A DNA stretch of 64,000 nt from Lysinibacillus fusiformis (GCA_030027265.1 JASENG010000009.1:62001-126000), one strand, 5' to 3'. Positions 42,795-52,936 are shown, counted from the stretch's first letter. Translations and numbers: made by a program. Notes: a model not told the origin generated them from the letters alone.

Positions 42795-43724
42795 ATGCTG
42801 AGGTACATTTTTAAAAGGTTGGGTTATATACTTGTTGCGTTATTTCTCATTATTACAGCAACATTCTTTTTAATGAAACTAGCACCTGGAAGTCCGTTTG
42901 CTAGTGAACGCTCCTTAACACCGCAAATAGAAGAACAATTGAATGCAAAATATGGACTGGATAACCCTTGGTATATTCAATATAAGGATTACCTAGTAGA
43001 TACGGTTTCCTTTGATTTTGGTGAATCGATGAAATATAAAGGGCGTTCTACAAATGACATTATTTCTGAAAGTTTTCCCATTTCTTTAACGCTGGGAATC
43101 GAGGCCATGATTTTATCAATTGGCTTGGGAATTTTCCTCGGTGTAGTTGCAGCCCTATACCATAATAAATTTCCTGATTATGTAGCATCCACGATAGCGG
43201 TCCTTGGAATATCTGTTCCTTCCTTTATTTTAGCTGGGCTTATGCAGTATTTCTTAGCTTATAAGGCTGGACTATTTCCTGTTAGTGGATGGAAAGGGTT
43301 TAATTATAGTATTTTACCCGCTCTTGCAATAGCGATTACTCATGCAGGTTTCATTGCAAAGCTTACACGTTCAAGTATGCTGGAACAATCCAATAGCGAT
43401 TATGTAAAAATGGCTCGTTCCAAAGGACTTGGTAAATGGAGTATCGTCATACGCCATACATTAAGAAATGCACTTATGCCTGTTGTTACATATCTAGGCC
43501 CTCTTACTGCCGGAGTCGTGACAGGAAGCTTTATTATTGAGCAAATTTTTGCAATTCCAGGTCTGGGCAGACATTTCGTAACAAGTATTACAAACCGTGA
43601 CTATACCGTTATTATGGGGACGACTGTCTTCTATTCAATTATTCTTTTATTTGCAGTACTTATCGTTGATATTTTATATTGTGTCATTGATCCACGAATC
43701 AAACTGAAAGGAGCGAAAAAGTAA
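42795..43724 (+). CDS. oppB: Oligopeptide ABC transporter permease, operon 1
   Basis: A 309-residue permease with six helices, starting YIFKRLGYILVALFLIITAT. The GxRR-type start and the EAA loop (DYVKMARSKGLGKWSIVIRH) are standard for OppB/DppB. ATG 42795 follows GGGAGGG by 7 nt; the upstream open frame lacks a site. It overlaps oppC by one base. Confidence 0.95.
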   Translation: MLRYIFKRLGYILVALFLIITATFFLMKLAPGSPFASERSLTPQIEEQLNAKYGLDNPWYIQYKDYLVDTVSFDFGESMKYKGRSTNDIISESFPISLTLGIEAMILSIGLGIFLGVVAALYHNKFPDYVASTIAVLGISVPSFILAGLMQYFLAYKAGLFPVSGWKGFNYSILPALAIAITHAGFIAKLTRSSMLEQSNSDYVKMARSKGLGKWSIVIRHTLRNALMPVVTYLGPLTAGVVTGSFIIEQIFAIPGLGRHFVTSITNRDYTVIMGTTVFYSIILLFAVLIVDILYCVIDPRIKLKGAKK

Positions 43725-44659
43725 TGGTTAAACAAGGATTGCAATTCGAAAAAATTGAACCGGACAAGTTTAAAGTTGTTGGAATCAAACAAGAAGAGAG
43801 TGAAAAACTTGCCGATAAATCTGTATCTTTCTGGACAGAAGTATTCTTGCGTTTTTCACAAAACAAACTTGCTATTTTTGGAGTAATTGCCTTGGTTATT
43901 ATTACGCTGCTGGCTATTCTTGTTCCGTTTTTTTCTCCATACAGTTATCGGGAGCAATTAGGACTTTATAATTCACCACCGTCTGCCAGTCATTGGTTTG
44001 GTACGGATGATTTGGGAAGGGATGTTTTTGTTCGGGTTTGGCAAGGGGCGCGTATTTCCTTATTTATCGGAATAACTGCTGCTGTTATAGATTTAATTAT
44101 TGGTGTCCTATGGGGGAGTATTTCCGGTCTTTCAGGAGGAAGATTGGATAACATTATGATGCGAATTGCTGACGTACTATCAGCAGTACCTTATTTACTA
44201 GTTGTAATTATTTTGCTGGTTGTATTAGAACCAGGTCTGCTGCCTATGATTATCGCGTTGTCCATAACGGGGTGGATAAATATGGCGCGAATTGTACGTG
44301 GAGAAGTGTTATCGATAAAAAATCAGGAATATGTGTTGGCGGCTCGTACACTTGGTGCAAGTACATGGCGTTTAATCAAGAAGCATTTGGTGCCGAATGC
44401 ATTAGGTGCAATCCTGGTAACTATGACTTTAACAATTCCTTCTGCCATTTTTACGGAAGCATTTTTAAGTTATTTAGGTCTGGGTGTTCCTGCTCCGATG
44501 GCAAGTTGGGGAACGATGGCTTCAGAGGGAAATAAAGCACTAACTACAGCGCCATGGCGACTTTTCTTCCCGGCACTTTTTATTTCGTTAACGATATTTG
44601 CATTTAATGCAGTAGGCGACGGGTTACGGGATGCATTGGATCCTAAATTACGAAAATAG
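43724..44659 (+). CDS. oppC: Oligopeptide ABC transporter permease, operon 1
   Basis: A 311-residue OppC/DppC permease. It has a cytoplasmic N-terminal 45 residues, then six helices. HWFGTDDLGRDVFVRVWQGA and the EAA loop QEYVLAARTLGASTWRLI are family landmarks. It pairs with OppB to form the pore. The start overlaps the oppB stop (TAATG). Confidence 0.95.
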   Translation: MVKQGLQFEKIEPDKFKVVGIKQEESEKLADKSVSFWTEVFLRFSQNKLAIFGVIALVIITLLAILVPFFSPYSYREQLGLYNSPPSASHWFGTDDLGRDVFVRVWQGARISLFIGITAAVIDLIIGVLWGSISGLSGGRLDNIMMRIADVLSAVPYLLVVIILLVVLEPGLLPMIIALSITGWINMARIVRGEVLSIKNQEYVLAARTLGASTWRLIKKHLVPNALGAILVTMTLTIPSAIFTEAFLSYLGLGVPAPMASWGTMASEGNKALTTAPWRLFFPALFISLTIFAFNAVGDGLRDALDPKLRK

Positions 44660-44671
44660 AGGGGTGAGAAA

Positions 44672-45727
44672 ATGACAAAGAAGGTATTGGAAATAAACGA
44701 TTTGAAAATCAATTTTAAAACCTATGCTGGCGTTGTTCAAGCGGTAAGAGGTGTTAGCTTTGAACTGTTTGAAGGAGAAACATTAGCTATCGTTGGTGAA
44801 TCGGGTTCTGGAAAAAGTGTAACGAGTAATGCGATTATGAAACTTATTCCGCAACCACCCGGTATTTATGCAGGTGGGGAGATACTGTTTGAAGGTCGTG
44901 ATTTGGTCCCGTTAACTGAAAAGCAAATGGCGAAGGTTCGAGGAAATGATATTGCGATGATTTTCCAAGATCCAATGACGGCTTTAAATCCAACAATGCG
45001 TGTAGGGCGCCAAATTACGGAAGTGATTCTAAAACATCAAAAAATCTCCGCTACAGAAGCAAAAGATCGGGCTATAAAATTATTGGATTTAGTGGGTATC
45101 CCAATGGCTGAAAAGCGTTTTAAACAATTTCCGCATGAATTTAGTGGAGGGATGCGGCAACGGGTTGTTATTGCAATCGCACTTGCAGCGGATCCGAAAC
45201 TATTAATCGCCGACGAACCAACAACTGCATTGGATGTTACCATACAAGCGCAAATTTTAGAGTTAATGAAGGATATTCAAAAGAAGCGCAATACTTCTAT
45301 CATTTTCATTACTCATGATTTAGGGGTGGTTGCAAATGTGGCTGATCGTGTAGCGGTCATGTATGCAGGGCAAATTGTAGAATACGGAACAGTTAATGAT
45401 ATTTTCTATAATCCTAAGCATCCTTATACTTGGGGCTTATTAGGGTCGATGCCTGATTTGAAAAATAATGCAAAAGAAGAGCTTCGAACAATTCCAGGGT
45501 CTCCGCCAGATTTAATTCATCCTCCGACAGGCGATGCCTTTGCACCGCGGAATGAATATGCAATGGCCATTGATTACGAACAAGAACCGCCGATGTTCCA
45601 AGTGTCGGACACACATTTTGCGAAAACTTGGTTATTGCATCCAAGTGCTCCCCAGATTCTCGTCCCTGAGTCGGTCTCACGGAGAATTGAGGGCTATTTA
45701 AAGGAGGCGCAACAAAATGGCAAATAA
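44672..45727 (+). CDS. oppD: Oligopeptide ABC transporter ATPase, operon 1
   Basis: A 351-residue ATPase: Walker A GESGSGKS, signature FSGGMRQR, Walker B LLIADEPTTALD. The C-terminal oligopeptide-transporter extension (HPYTWGLLGSMPDL onward) is present. It lacks the Cys-rich iron-sulfur motif seen in some DppD proteins. It overlaps oppF by 11 nt. Confidence 0.95.
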   Translation: MTKKVLEINDLKINFKTYAGVVQAVRGVSFELFEGETLAIVGESGSGKSVTSNAIMKLIPQPPGIYAGGEILFEGRDLVPLTEKQMAKVRGNDIAMIFQDPMTALNPTMRVGRQITEVILKHQKISATEAKDRAIKLLDLVGIPMAEKRFKQFPHEFSGGMRQRVVIAIALAADPKLLIADEPTTALDVTIQAQILELMKDIQKKRNTSIIFITHDLGVVANVADRVAVMYAGQIVEYGTVNDIFYNPKHPYTWGLLGSMPDLKNNAKEELRTIPGSPPDLIHPPTGDAFAPRNEYAMAIDYEQEPPMFQVSDTHFAKTWLLHPSAPQILVPESVSRRIEGYLKEAQQNGK

Positions 45728-46622
45728 ATTATTGGAAGTAAAAGATTTAAAACAATACTTTGGTGCTGCCGGTAATCCCATTAAAGCAGTGGATGGAATT
45801 AGTTTTGATATCTATGAGGGAGAAACGCTAGGATTGGTTGGGGAATCAGGGTGTGGAAAATCTACCACTGGACGTTCAATCATTCGGTTATATGATATTA
45901 CTGACGGCGAGGTATTATTCAAAGGGCGAAATATTCACGCAAGTAAATCGCGAAAGGAATTAAAGGAATTTAATCGCGAGATGCAAATGATCTTCCAAGA
46001 TCCATACGCCTCACTAAATCCGCGTATGACAGCAGGAGAAATAATAAGTGAAGGTTTCGACATCCATGGCCTATATAAGGATAAAAAAGAAAGAAAAGAG
46101 AGGATAGCTGAATTATTGGAGGCTGTTGGTCTCAATCGGGAGCATGCGAACCGGTATGCCCATGAATTTTCCGGTGGACAACGCCAACGGATTGGGATTG
46201 CCCGTGCATTAAGCTTAAGCCCAAGTTTTATCATTGCGGATGAACCAATATCGGCATTGGATGTATCCATTCAAGCACAAGTGGTTAATTTGTTAAAGAA
46301 GCTTCAAAGAGAGCATAAGTTAACGTATTTATTTATTGCCCATGATTTATCGATGGTGAAATATATAAGCGATCGTATAGCGGTTATGTATAGAGGAAAA
46401 ATTGTGGAGTTGGGCAAGGCTGATGAAATATATGAAAATCCAATTCATCCTTATACAAAATCTTTGCTCTCGGCAGTACCGTTGCCAGATCCATTAACTG
46501 AAAGAATTCGAAAAAGAATTCCATATTCTCACGAAGAAACGGATGAAGCAGGGAAGTTGCATGAAGTGCTGCCAACCCATTTTGTTTATGGAACTGAGAG
46601 TCAAATTAAAAAATGGTTGTAA
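45717..46622 (+). CDS. oppF: Oligopeptide ABC transporter ATPase, operon 1
   Basis: A 301-residue ATPase: Walker A GESGCGKS, signature FSGGQRQR, Walker B FIIADEPISALD. The C-terminal HPYTKSLLSAVPLPDP extension is typical. It forms a heterodimer with OppD. Its ribosome-binding site (AAGGAGG) lies inside the oppD end. It is the last gene of operon 1. Confidence 0.95.
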   Translation: MANKLLEVKDLKQYFGAAGNPIKAVDGISFDIYEGETLGLVGESGCGKSTTGRSIIRLYDITDGEVLFKGRNIHASKSRKELKEFNREMQMIFQDPYASLNPRMTAGEIISEGFDIHGLYKDKKERKERIAELLEAVGLNREHANRYAHEFSGGQRQRIGIARALSLSPSFIIADEPISALDVSIQAQVVNLLKKLQREHKLTYLFIAHDLSMVKYISDRIAVMYRGKIVELGKADEIYENPIHPYTKSLLSAVPLPDPLTERIRKRIPYSHEETDEAGKLHEVLPTHFVYGTESQIKKWL

Positions 46623-46630
46623 TAAGCAAG

Positions 46631-46674
46631 ATGATAATTCATTCAGCATTTTGGATGAATTATCATTTTTTTTT
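46631..46674 (+). terminator. Terminator of opp operon 1
   Basis: ATGATAATTCAT (46631-46642) is perfectly complementary to ATGAATTATCAT (46655-46666), then TTTTTTTT. Confidence 0.95.
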
Positions 46675-47045
46675 ATGGCAAACTATTGTGAGAAAATTGA
46701 AGGGATTTTGAAGGGGGATAAAAATAGAGAAAATTTCAATTTTTTAAAAATTAATTAAAACGAAAATTGGGAGGATTCGTTATATTCAGAAAATAATAAA
46801 AACTATATTTTCGATAGTATTAAGTGATCTTAAATTACAGAAAATTGAAATTAAAGCAGAAAAAACAAGTGAATAATAAATAAATTAAATAATAAGTTAG
46901 AAAAATAAAATTTTTGTTTATTTACTTAAAACTTTTTGTTAATATAGTAAACGTTAGCTCTAATATTTCTGAAAAATGAATATTTCAAAGCTGAGTTTTC
47001 TGAAAAATGGGAAATATATTACAAAATAAAGTTAGGGGGATCCTC
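46675..47045. other. AT-rich regulatory gap before opp operon 2
   Basis: About 370 bp of extreme AT content with a promoter at 46921-46948. No gene is supported. Confidence 0.6.
46921..46948 (+). promoter_or_regulatory. Probable promoter of opp operon 2
   Basis: TTTACT, 16-bp spacer, TATAGT. The upstream TTTTTGTTTATTT block matches that before operon 1. Confidence 0.5.
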
Positions 47046-48680
47046 ATGAAGAAACAAAACTTTCTACTTCTTTCAATGTTATTAGCTCTTTCAGTAGTGT
47101 TAGCAGCATGTAACTTTGGAGGATCAGAAGAAAAAGATAGCAGTACATCTGGTGATGGGACAGGCGCAAAAGAACTAAATTTAGTTACTACTTCTGAACC
47201 GCCTTCATTACATCCACAATTAGCAACAGATAGTTCTTCTGGAGCGATTTTAGAAAACGTTTTTGAAGGTTTAACTACAGTTAAAGACGGAGAAGTAATC
47301 AACGCTGCAGCAGAAGATGTTCAAATTAGTGAAGATTTGTTAACGTATACATTCACATTACGTGATGCAAAATGGTCAAACGGTGACGCTGTTACCGCTG
47401 AAGACTTTGCATATGCTTGGAAATTTGCATTAAATCCAGAAAATGCTTCTGAATATGCATCAATCCTTTACCCAATCAAAGGGGCGCAAAGCTATAACAA
47501 TGGTGAGGGTACTGAAGAAGATTTAGGAATTAAAGTGGTTGACGAAAAAACTTTAGAGGTAACTTTAGAGAACCCAACGCCTTATTTCTTAGAATTAACA
47601 GCTTTCTATTCATACTTCCCGATCCACAAAGCAACTGCAGAAGCTAACGAAACTTGGTATGCAGAAGCTGGTGACAGTTATGTAACAAATGGTCCATTCA
47701 CATTAGCTGATTGGCAGCATAGTGCTTCAATTACACTAGAGAAAAACGACCAATATTGGGATGCTGAAAATGTTGCTTTAGACAAAGTAAACATCGCAAT
47801 GGTAGAAAACGAAGCAACTGCTTCAACAATGTTTGATGCAGGAGAAATCGACTTCTTAGGTGCACCATTCCAAACAGTTAGTTTAGATGTGATTGACCGC
47901 TACAAAGAAGAAGGAATTTTAAACATTCAAGACATGTCTTCAATCTATATTTACAAATTTAATACAACTGGTGAATTCACTAAAAACGCTAACATCCGTA
48001 AAGCATTAACACTAGCAATCGATCGTCAAGCATTAATTGACAATGTGATTAAAGGTGAACAAACACCAGCTCTAGGTATGGTTCCAGCAGCTGTTCCTGG
48101 ATTTGAAGAAGATCGCGGCTACTTCAAAGATAATGATATCGAAGAAGCAAAAAAAGCTTTAGAAGCAGGTATGAAAGAACTTGGTATCACTGATCCAAGT
48201 CAAATCAAAATTAGTCTTTCAATTAATACAAGTGAAGCACATTCATCGATCGCTCAATTTGTTCAAGAAGGCTGGCACTCAAACTTAGGTATCGATGTTA
48301 CAATCGACAACTCTGAATGGCAAGTATACTTAGACAAGCTAACAAGCTTAGACTTTGATGTTGCTCGTATGGGTTGGACTGGTGACTATAACGATGCTTA
48401 TACATTCTTGGAGTCTTATGATTCAGCAGAAAACGGCAACAACGATACTGGTTGGGAAAACCCGAAATACGCTGAGTTATTAAAGCAATCGATTACTGAA
48501 ACAGATGAAAAAGCTCGTATTGAATTATTAAAAGAAGCAGAAGCAATTGCAATGGCTGAATTCCCAATTGCACCTGTTTACTATTATACAAGTCTTTATG
48601 TGAAAAAAGATTATGTGGAAAATTTACAACCAAATGCTTTAGGTCATGTATACCTTAAATACGTGGATATAAATAAATAA
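47046..48680 (+). CDS. oppA: Oligopeptide-binding lipoprotein, operon 2
   Basis: A 544-residue paralogue of the protein at 41004, with the lipobox VVLAACNFGG and a shorter Ser/Gly linker. The core motifs (SEPPSLHPQLATD, NGDAVTAEDFAYAWKFA, YVTNG, NNDTGWENP) are the same. ATG 47046 follows AGGGGG by 6 nt; the in-frame ATG at 47007 has no site. The differences cluster in surface and binding-cleft segments, so peptide preference may differ (inference). Confidence 0.95.
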   Translation: MKKQNFLLLSMLLALSVVLAACNFGGSEEKDSSTSGDGTGAKELNLVTTSEPPSLHPQLATDSSSGAILENVFEGLTTVKDGEVINAAAEDVQISEDLLTYTFTLRDAKWSNGDAVTAEDFAYAWKFALNPENASEYASILYPIKGAQSYNNGEGTEEDLGIKVVDEKTLEVTLENPTPYFLELTAFYSYFPIHKATAEANETWYAEAGDSYVTNGPFTLADWQHSASITLEKNDQYWDAENVALDKVNIAMVENEATASTMFDAGEIDFLGAPFQTVSLDVIDRYKEEGILNIQDMSSIYIYKFNTTGEFTKNANIRKALTLAIDRQALIDNVIKGEQTPALGMVPAAVPGFEEDRGYFKDNDIEEAKKALEAGMKELGITDPSQIKISLSINTSEAHSSIAQFVQEGWHSNLGIDVTIDNSEWQVYLDKLTSLDFDVARMGWTGDYNDAYTFLESYDSAENGNNDTGWENPKYAELLKQSITETDEKARIELLKEAEAIAMAEFPIAPVYYYTSLYVKKDYVENLQPNALGHVYLKYVDINK

Positions 48681-48718
48681 TATAATTACTAAAGAAGTTA
48701 CTATTTACTAATTGTAAT

Positions 48719-48766
48719 GGTACTTAGGCTGCTATTTGATTTTGATGAGTCAGGCAGCCTTGTACC
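48719..48766 (+). terminator. Intercistronic hairpin between oppA2 and oppB2
   Basis: GGTAC-tt-AGGCTGC pairs with GGCAGCCT-tGTACC. The T run comes only after GTTA, so it may be a stabiliser or weak terminator. The AGGCTGC core is shared with 42694. Confidence 0.7.
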
Positions 48767-48803
48767 GTTATTTTTTTCTAAAAATCTAAAGGAGGGGACA
48801 TAA

Positions 48804-49733
48804 ATGCTAAAATATATTTTAAAAAGATTAGGTTATATCTTGATTGCACTTTATTTAATCGTAACTGCTACATTTTTCTTAATGCAATTAGCACCAGGGA
48901 GTCCTTTCGCGAGTGAAAAGTCTTTCCCGCCACAAATTGAAGCGCAGTTAAATGCAAAATATGGATTAGATAATCCTTGGTACATTCAATATAAGGATTA
49001 TTTAATCGATACTGTGACTTTTGATTTTGGAGAATCCATGAAATACAAAGGTCGCTCAACGAATGATATGATTGCGGAGAGTTTCCCTATCTCCTTAACA
49101 TTAGGGATTGAAGCTATGTTATTATCAATTGGATTTGGTATTTTATTAGGGGTTATTGCGGCACTGTATCACAATAAGTTCCCAGATTATATTGCATCTA
49201 CTATTGCGGTTTTAGGTATTTCTGTACCATCGTTTATATTAGCTGGATTAATGCAATATTTCTTGGCCTATAAAATGGGTCTTTTCCCTGTAAGTGGCTG
49301 GAAAGGATTCAATTATAGTATTCTACCAGCATTTGCAATAGCAATCTCGCATATGGGGTTCATTGCAAAACTTACACGTTCTAGTATGTTAGAACAAAGC
49401 AGTAGTGATTATGTGAAAATGGCCCGTGCGAAAGGGCTTGGAAAGTGGACAACAGTATTTAAACATACATTAAGAAATGCATTGCTTCCTGTTGTTACAT
49501 ACTTAGGACCATTAACTGCAGGGGTTGTAACAGGTAGTTTCATTATTGAACAAATCTTTGCGATTCCTGGTTTAGGTAAACACTTCGTTACAAGTATTAC
49601 AAACCGTGACTACACAGTAATTATGGGTACAACGGTATTCTATTCAATCATTTTACTGTTCGCAGTATTAATAGTAGATATTCTGTATAGTGTAATTGAT
49701 CCACGAATTAAATTGAAAGGAGCGAAAAAATAA
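48804..49733 (+). CDS. oppB: Oligopeptide ABC transporter permease, operon 2
   Basis: A 309-residue permease, the same length as OppB1 and, by eye, nearly nine of ten residues identical. GGAGGGG precedes ATG 48804. It overlaps oppC2 by one base, as in operon 1. Third-codon positions differ widely from oppB1, so the duplication is not recent or codon use has been reshaped. Confidence 0.95.
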   Translation: MLKYILKRLGYILIALYLIVTATFFLMQLAPGSPFASEKSFPPQIEAQLNAKYGLDNPWYIQYKDYLIDTVTFDFGESMKYKGRSTNDMIAESFPISLTLGIEAMLLSIGFGILLGVIAALYHNKFPDYIASTIAVLGISVPSFILAGLMQYFLAYKMGLFPVSGWKGFNYSILPAFAIAISHMGFIAKLTRSSMLEQSSSDYVKMARAKGLGKWTTVFKHTLRNALLPVVTYLGPLTAGVVTGSFIIEQIFAIPGLGKHFVTSITNRDYTVIMGTTVFYSIILLFAVLIVDILYSVIDPRIKLKGAKK

Positions 49734-50668
49734 TGACTCAAAACAAGCCACAATTAAATAAGTTTTCACCAGATATGTTTAAAATTGTCGGTGGACGTCA
49801 GGATGAAAATGAAAAATTAGCTGCTAAGTCCGTATCGTTTTGGAAAGAAGTTACTCTTCGCTTCTCTCAAAATAAATTAGCAATATTCGGTGTGATCGTA
49901 TTAATCATCGTAACTTTGTTGGCGATTTTTGTTCCTGTATTCAGTCCATATAGCTACCGAGAGCAATTAGGTCTATACAACACGCCACCATCAGCTGCCC
50001 ATTGGTTTGGTACAGATGATTTAGGCCGTGACATGTTCGTTCGTGTATGGCAAGGGGCGCGTATTTCTTTATTCATCGGGATTACAGCCGCTGTAATTGA
50101 CTTGATTATCGGTATTTTATGGGGAAGTATTTCTGGACTTGCAGGTGGGCGTCTAGATAATATTATGATGCGTGTTGCAGATATTTTATCAGCTGTTCCT
50201 TACCTATTAGTTGTTATTATCCTACTGGTTGTATTACAGCCAGGTTTATTGCCGATGATTCTTGCGTTATCGATTACAGGTTGGGTGAATATGGCCCGTA
50301 TCGTACGTGGTGAAGTATTATCTATCAAAAATCAAGAGTACGTATTGGCTGCTAGAACATTAGGGGCAAATACATGGCATTTAATTATGCGTCATATTGT
50401 TCCAAATGCATTGGGCGCAATCTTAGTTACAATGACATTAACAATTCCGTCAGCTATCTTCACAGAAGCATTCTTAAGTTACTTAGGTCTTGGAGTACCA
50501 GCACCAATGGCGAGTTGGGGTACGATGGCATCAGAGGGGAATAAAGCTTTAACTTCTGCACCATGGCGTTTATTCTTCCCGGCGTTGTTCATTTCTTTAA
50601 CGATCTTTGCATTTAATGCTGTTGGAGACGGTATGCGAGATGCACTAGATCCAAAATTACGTAAATAA
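49733..50668 (+). CDS. oppC: Oligopeptide ABC transporter permease, operon 2
   Basis: A 311-residue permease, equal in length to OppC1. The membrane core is nearly identical, while the first 40 residues (cytoplasmic) differ most. HWFGTDDLGRDMFVRVWQGA and QEYVLAARTLGANTWHLI are conserved. Confidence 0.95.
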   Translation: MTQNKPQLNKFSPDMFKIVGGRQDENEKLAAKSVSFWKEVTLRFSQNKLAIFGVIVLIIVTLLAIFVPVFSPYSYREQLGLYNTPPSAAHWFGTDDLGRDMFVRVWQGARISLFIGITAAVIDLIIGILWGSISGLAGGRLDNIMMRVADILSAVPYLLVVIILLVVLQPGLLPMILALSITGWVNMARIVRGEVLSIKNQEYVLAARTLGANTWHLIMRHIVPNALGAILVTMTLTIPSAIFTEAFLSYLGLGVPAPMASWGTMASEGNKALTSAPWRLFFPALFISLTIFAFNAVGDGMRDALDPKLRK

Positions 50669-50683
50669 AAGAGGTGAGAAAAG

Positions 50684-51742
50684 ATGAGTAAAAAATTGTT
50701 GGAGGTTAATGATTTAAAAATTAACTTCAAAACATATGCAGGAATTGTCCAAGCCGTTCGTGGAGTGAGCTTTGAGCTATATGAAGGAGAGACACTAGCA
50801 ATCGTTGGTGAATCTGGTTCAGGGAAAAGTGTAACGAGTAACTCGATTATGAAACTAATTCCGCAGCCACCGGGCATTTACGCGGGTGGGGAAATTCTAT
50901 TTGATGGTCGCGACCTTGTGCCGCTTTCTGACAAAGAAATGGCCAAAGTTCGAGGAAATGACATCGCGATGATTTTCCAAGATCCAATGACGGCTTTAAA
51001 CCCAACGATGCGTGTGGGACTTCAAATTACCGAGGTTATTTTAAAGCACAATAAAAATGTTTCAAAATCCGAAGCGAAAGAACGTGCAATCAAATTATTA
51101 GATCTTGTTGGAATTCCAATGCCTGAAAAGCGCTTTAAACAATTCCCGCATGAATTCAGTGGCGGGATGCGTCAGCGTGTAGTTATTGCCATTGCACTTG
51201 CAGCAGATCCTAAATTATTGATTGCCGATGAACCAACAACAGCGCTTGATGTAACAATTCAAGCCCAAATTTTAGAATTAATGAAAGATATTCAAAAGAA
51301 AAGCAACACATCGATCATCTTTATCACACATGATTTAGGGGTAGTTGCAAACGTTGCTGACCGTGTTGCTGTTATGTATGCTGGACAAATTGTAGAATAT
51401 GGAACAGTTAATGATATTTTCTATAATCCAAGACATCCATATACTTGGGGATTATTAGGTTCTATGCCTGACCTGAAAAATAATGAAAAAGAAGAACTGC
51501 GTACGATTCCAGGATCACCGCCGGATTTAATTCATCCTCCAAAAGGAGATGCTTTTGCAGCACGTAATGAATTTGCTATGGCAATCGATTATGAACAGGA
51601 ACCACCAATGTTCAAAATCTCTGATACGCATTATGCAAAAACGTGGCTATTGCACCCGGATGCACCGGAAGTACCGATTCCAGAGGCAGTTCAACAAAGA
51701 ATCGATGGTTATTTAAAGGAGGCTGAAGAAAATGGCAAATAA
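50684..51742 (+). CDS. oppD: Oligopeptide ABC transporter ATPase, operon 2
   Basis: A 352-residue ATPase with Walker A GESGSGKS, FSGGMRQR and LLIADEPTTALD. It has one residue more than OppD1, near NKNVSKSEAK. AGAGGTG precedes ATG 50684. It overlaps oppF2 by 11 nt, exactly as in operon 1. Confidence 0.95.
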   Translation: MSKKLLEVNDLKINFKTYAGIVQAVRGVSFELYEGETLAIVGESGSGKSVTSNSIMKLIPQPPGIYAGGEILFDGRDLVPLSDKEMAKVRGNDIAMIFQDPMTALNPTMRVGLQITEVILKHNKNVSKSEAKERAIKLLDLVGIPMPEKRFKQFPHEFSGGMRQRVVIAIALAADPKLLIADEPTTALDVTIQAQILELMKDIQKKSNTSIIFITHDLGVVANVADRVAVMYAGQIVEYGTVNDIFYNPRHPYTWGLLGSMPDLKNNEKEELRTIPGSPPDLIHPPKGDAFAARNEFAMAIDYEQEPPMFKISDTHYAKTWLLHPDAPEVPIPEAVQQRIDGYLKEAEENGK

Positions 51743-52640
51743 GTTACTGGAAGTAAAAAACTTAAAACAACATTTCGGCTCTTCTTCAAATCCTATTAAA
51801 GCGGTAGATGGAATTACTTTTGATGTATACGAAGGGGAAACTCTTGGTTTAGTAGGTGAATCAGGTTGTGGTAAATCTACAACTGGGCGTTCAATTATTC
51901 GCCTATATGACATCACGGATGGACAAGTAATCTTTAAGGGTAAAGATATTCATGCCAGCAAATCACGCCAGGAGTTAAAGGAATTTAATCGTGAAATGCA
52001 AATGATCTTCCAGGATCCATATGCATCATTAAATCCTCGTATGACTGCTGGAGAGATTATTGCTGAAGGCTTTGATATCCATGGTCTATACAAAAATAAA
52101 AAAGAACGCCGCGAGCATATCGGAGACTTGCTTGAAGCTGTAGGTTTAAACCGTGAACATGCTAACCGTTATGCCCATGAGTTTTCCGGCGGTCAGCGTC
52201 AACGTATCGGGATTGCACGTGCATTAAGCTTGAATCCTAGCTTTATCATTGCCGATGAGCCAATTTCCGCGCTGGATGTATCGATTCAGGCGCAAGTAGT
52301 TAACTTATTGAAAAAACTGCAAAAAGAACGCAATTTAACGTATTTATTCATCGCCCATGATTTATCGATGGTAAAATACATCAGTGATCGAATTGCGGTT
52401 ATGTACCGTGGTAGAATCGTTGAGCTTGGTGAAGCCAATGAAATCTACAATAACCCAATTCATCCTTATACAAAATCATTACTTTCTGCAGTACCGCTTC
52501 CAGATCCGCTGACTGAAAGAAAACGTACAAGAATTCAGTACAACCATGAAGAAACAACAGAAGAAATCAAAGTGCACGAAGTATTGCCAAACCATTTTGT
52601 ATACGGCTCAGACAGCCAAATCAAAAAATGGACTAAGTAA
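51732..52640 (+). CDS. oppF: Oligopeptide ABC transporter ATPase, operon 2
   Basis: A 302-residue ATPase with GESGCGKS, FSGGQRQR and FIIADEPISALD. It ends DSQIKKWTK, against ESQIKKWL in copy 1. It is the last gene of operon 2, with a terminator at 52671. Confidence 0.95.
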   Translation: MANKLLEVKNLKQHFGSSSNPIKAVDGITFDVYEGETLGLVGESGCGKSTTGRSIIRLYDITDGQVIFKGKDIHASKSRQELKEFNREMQMIFQDPYASLNPRMTAGEIIAEGFDIHGLYKNKKERREHIGDLLEAVGLNREHANRYAHEFSGGQRQRIGIARALSLNPSFIIADEPISALDVSIQAQVVNLLKKLQKERNLTYLFIAHDLSMVKYISDRIAVMYRGRIVELGEANEIYNNPIHPYTKSLLSAVPLPDPLTERKRTRIQYNHEETTEEIKVHEVLPNHFVYGSDSQIKKWTK

Positions 52641-52670
52641 TTTTGTGAGTCTTGCTTTGTATATATAGAA

Positions 52671-52703
52671 GGGACATTCTCGATAAGAGGATGTTCTTTT
52701 TTT
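52671..52703 (+). terminator. Terminator of opp operon 2
   Basis: GGGACATTCTC pairs with GAGGATGTTCT with G-U pairs around GATAA, then TTTTTT. Confidence 0.88.
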
Positions 52704-52772
52704 ATTTGGGAAATGCACGCTGGAATTGGAGCGAGCAAAATGACCAAACCCAGAGTTAATAGTACGCGTAAA

Positions 52773-52836
52773 GGTGTCGCGGACAAAAGTGGAGAGGAAG
52801 CAGAGAGAATTGTCCGAAAGAAGAGTACTCGCGGGT
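52773..52836. repeat. Degenerate remnant of the 51-bp hairpin repeat
   Basis: GTGTCGCGGACAAAAG, then GAATTGTCCGAAAG, then AGTACTCGCGGGTGG echo the TTGTCCGCGA..TCGCGGACAA unit of the array at 19158-19946. Confidence 0.5.
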
Positions 52837-52874
52837 GGATGAAATTTTGAATTTGGAACGTGGGCAATAATTCG

Positions 52875-52903
52875 TTGACATTTCAGATTAGTTTGAATAT
52901 AAT
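52875..52903 (+). promoter_or_regulatory. Perfect consensus sigma-A promoter of the rsgA-like leader
   Basis: TTGACA (52875-52880), 17-bp spacer, TATAAT (52898-52903). Both hexamers are exact. Transcription would begin near 52910, about 250 nt before the GTPase start codon. Confidence 0.9.
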
Positions 52904-52936
52904 AAGGGAAATAATGTGAGGAAGAGGTGGAGTATT

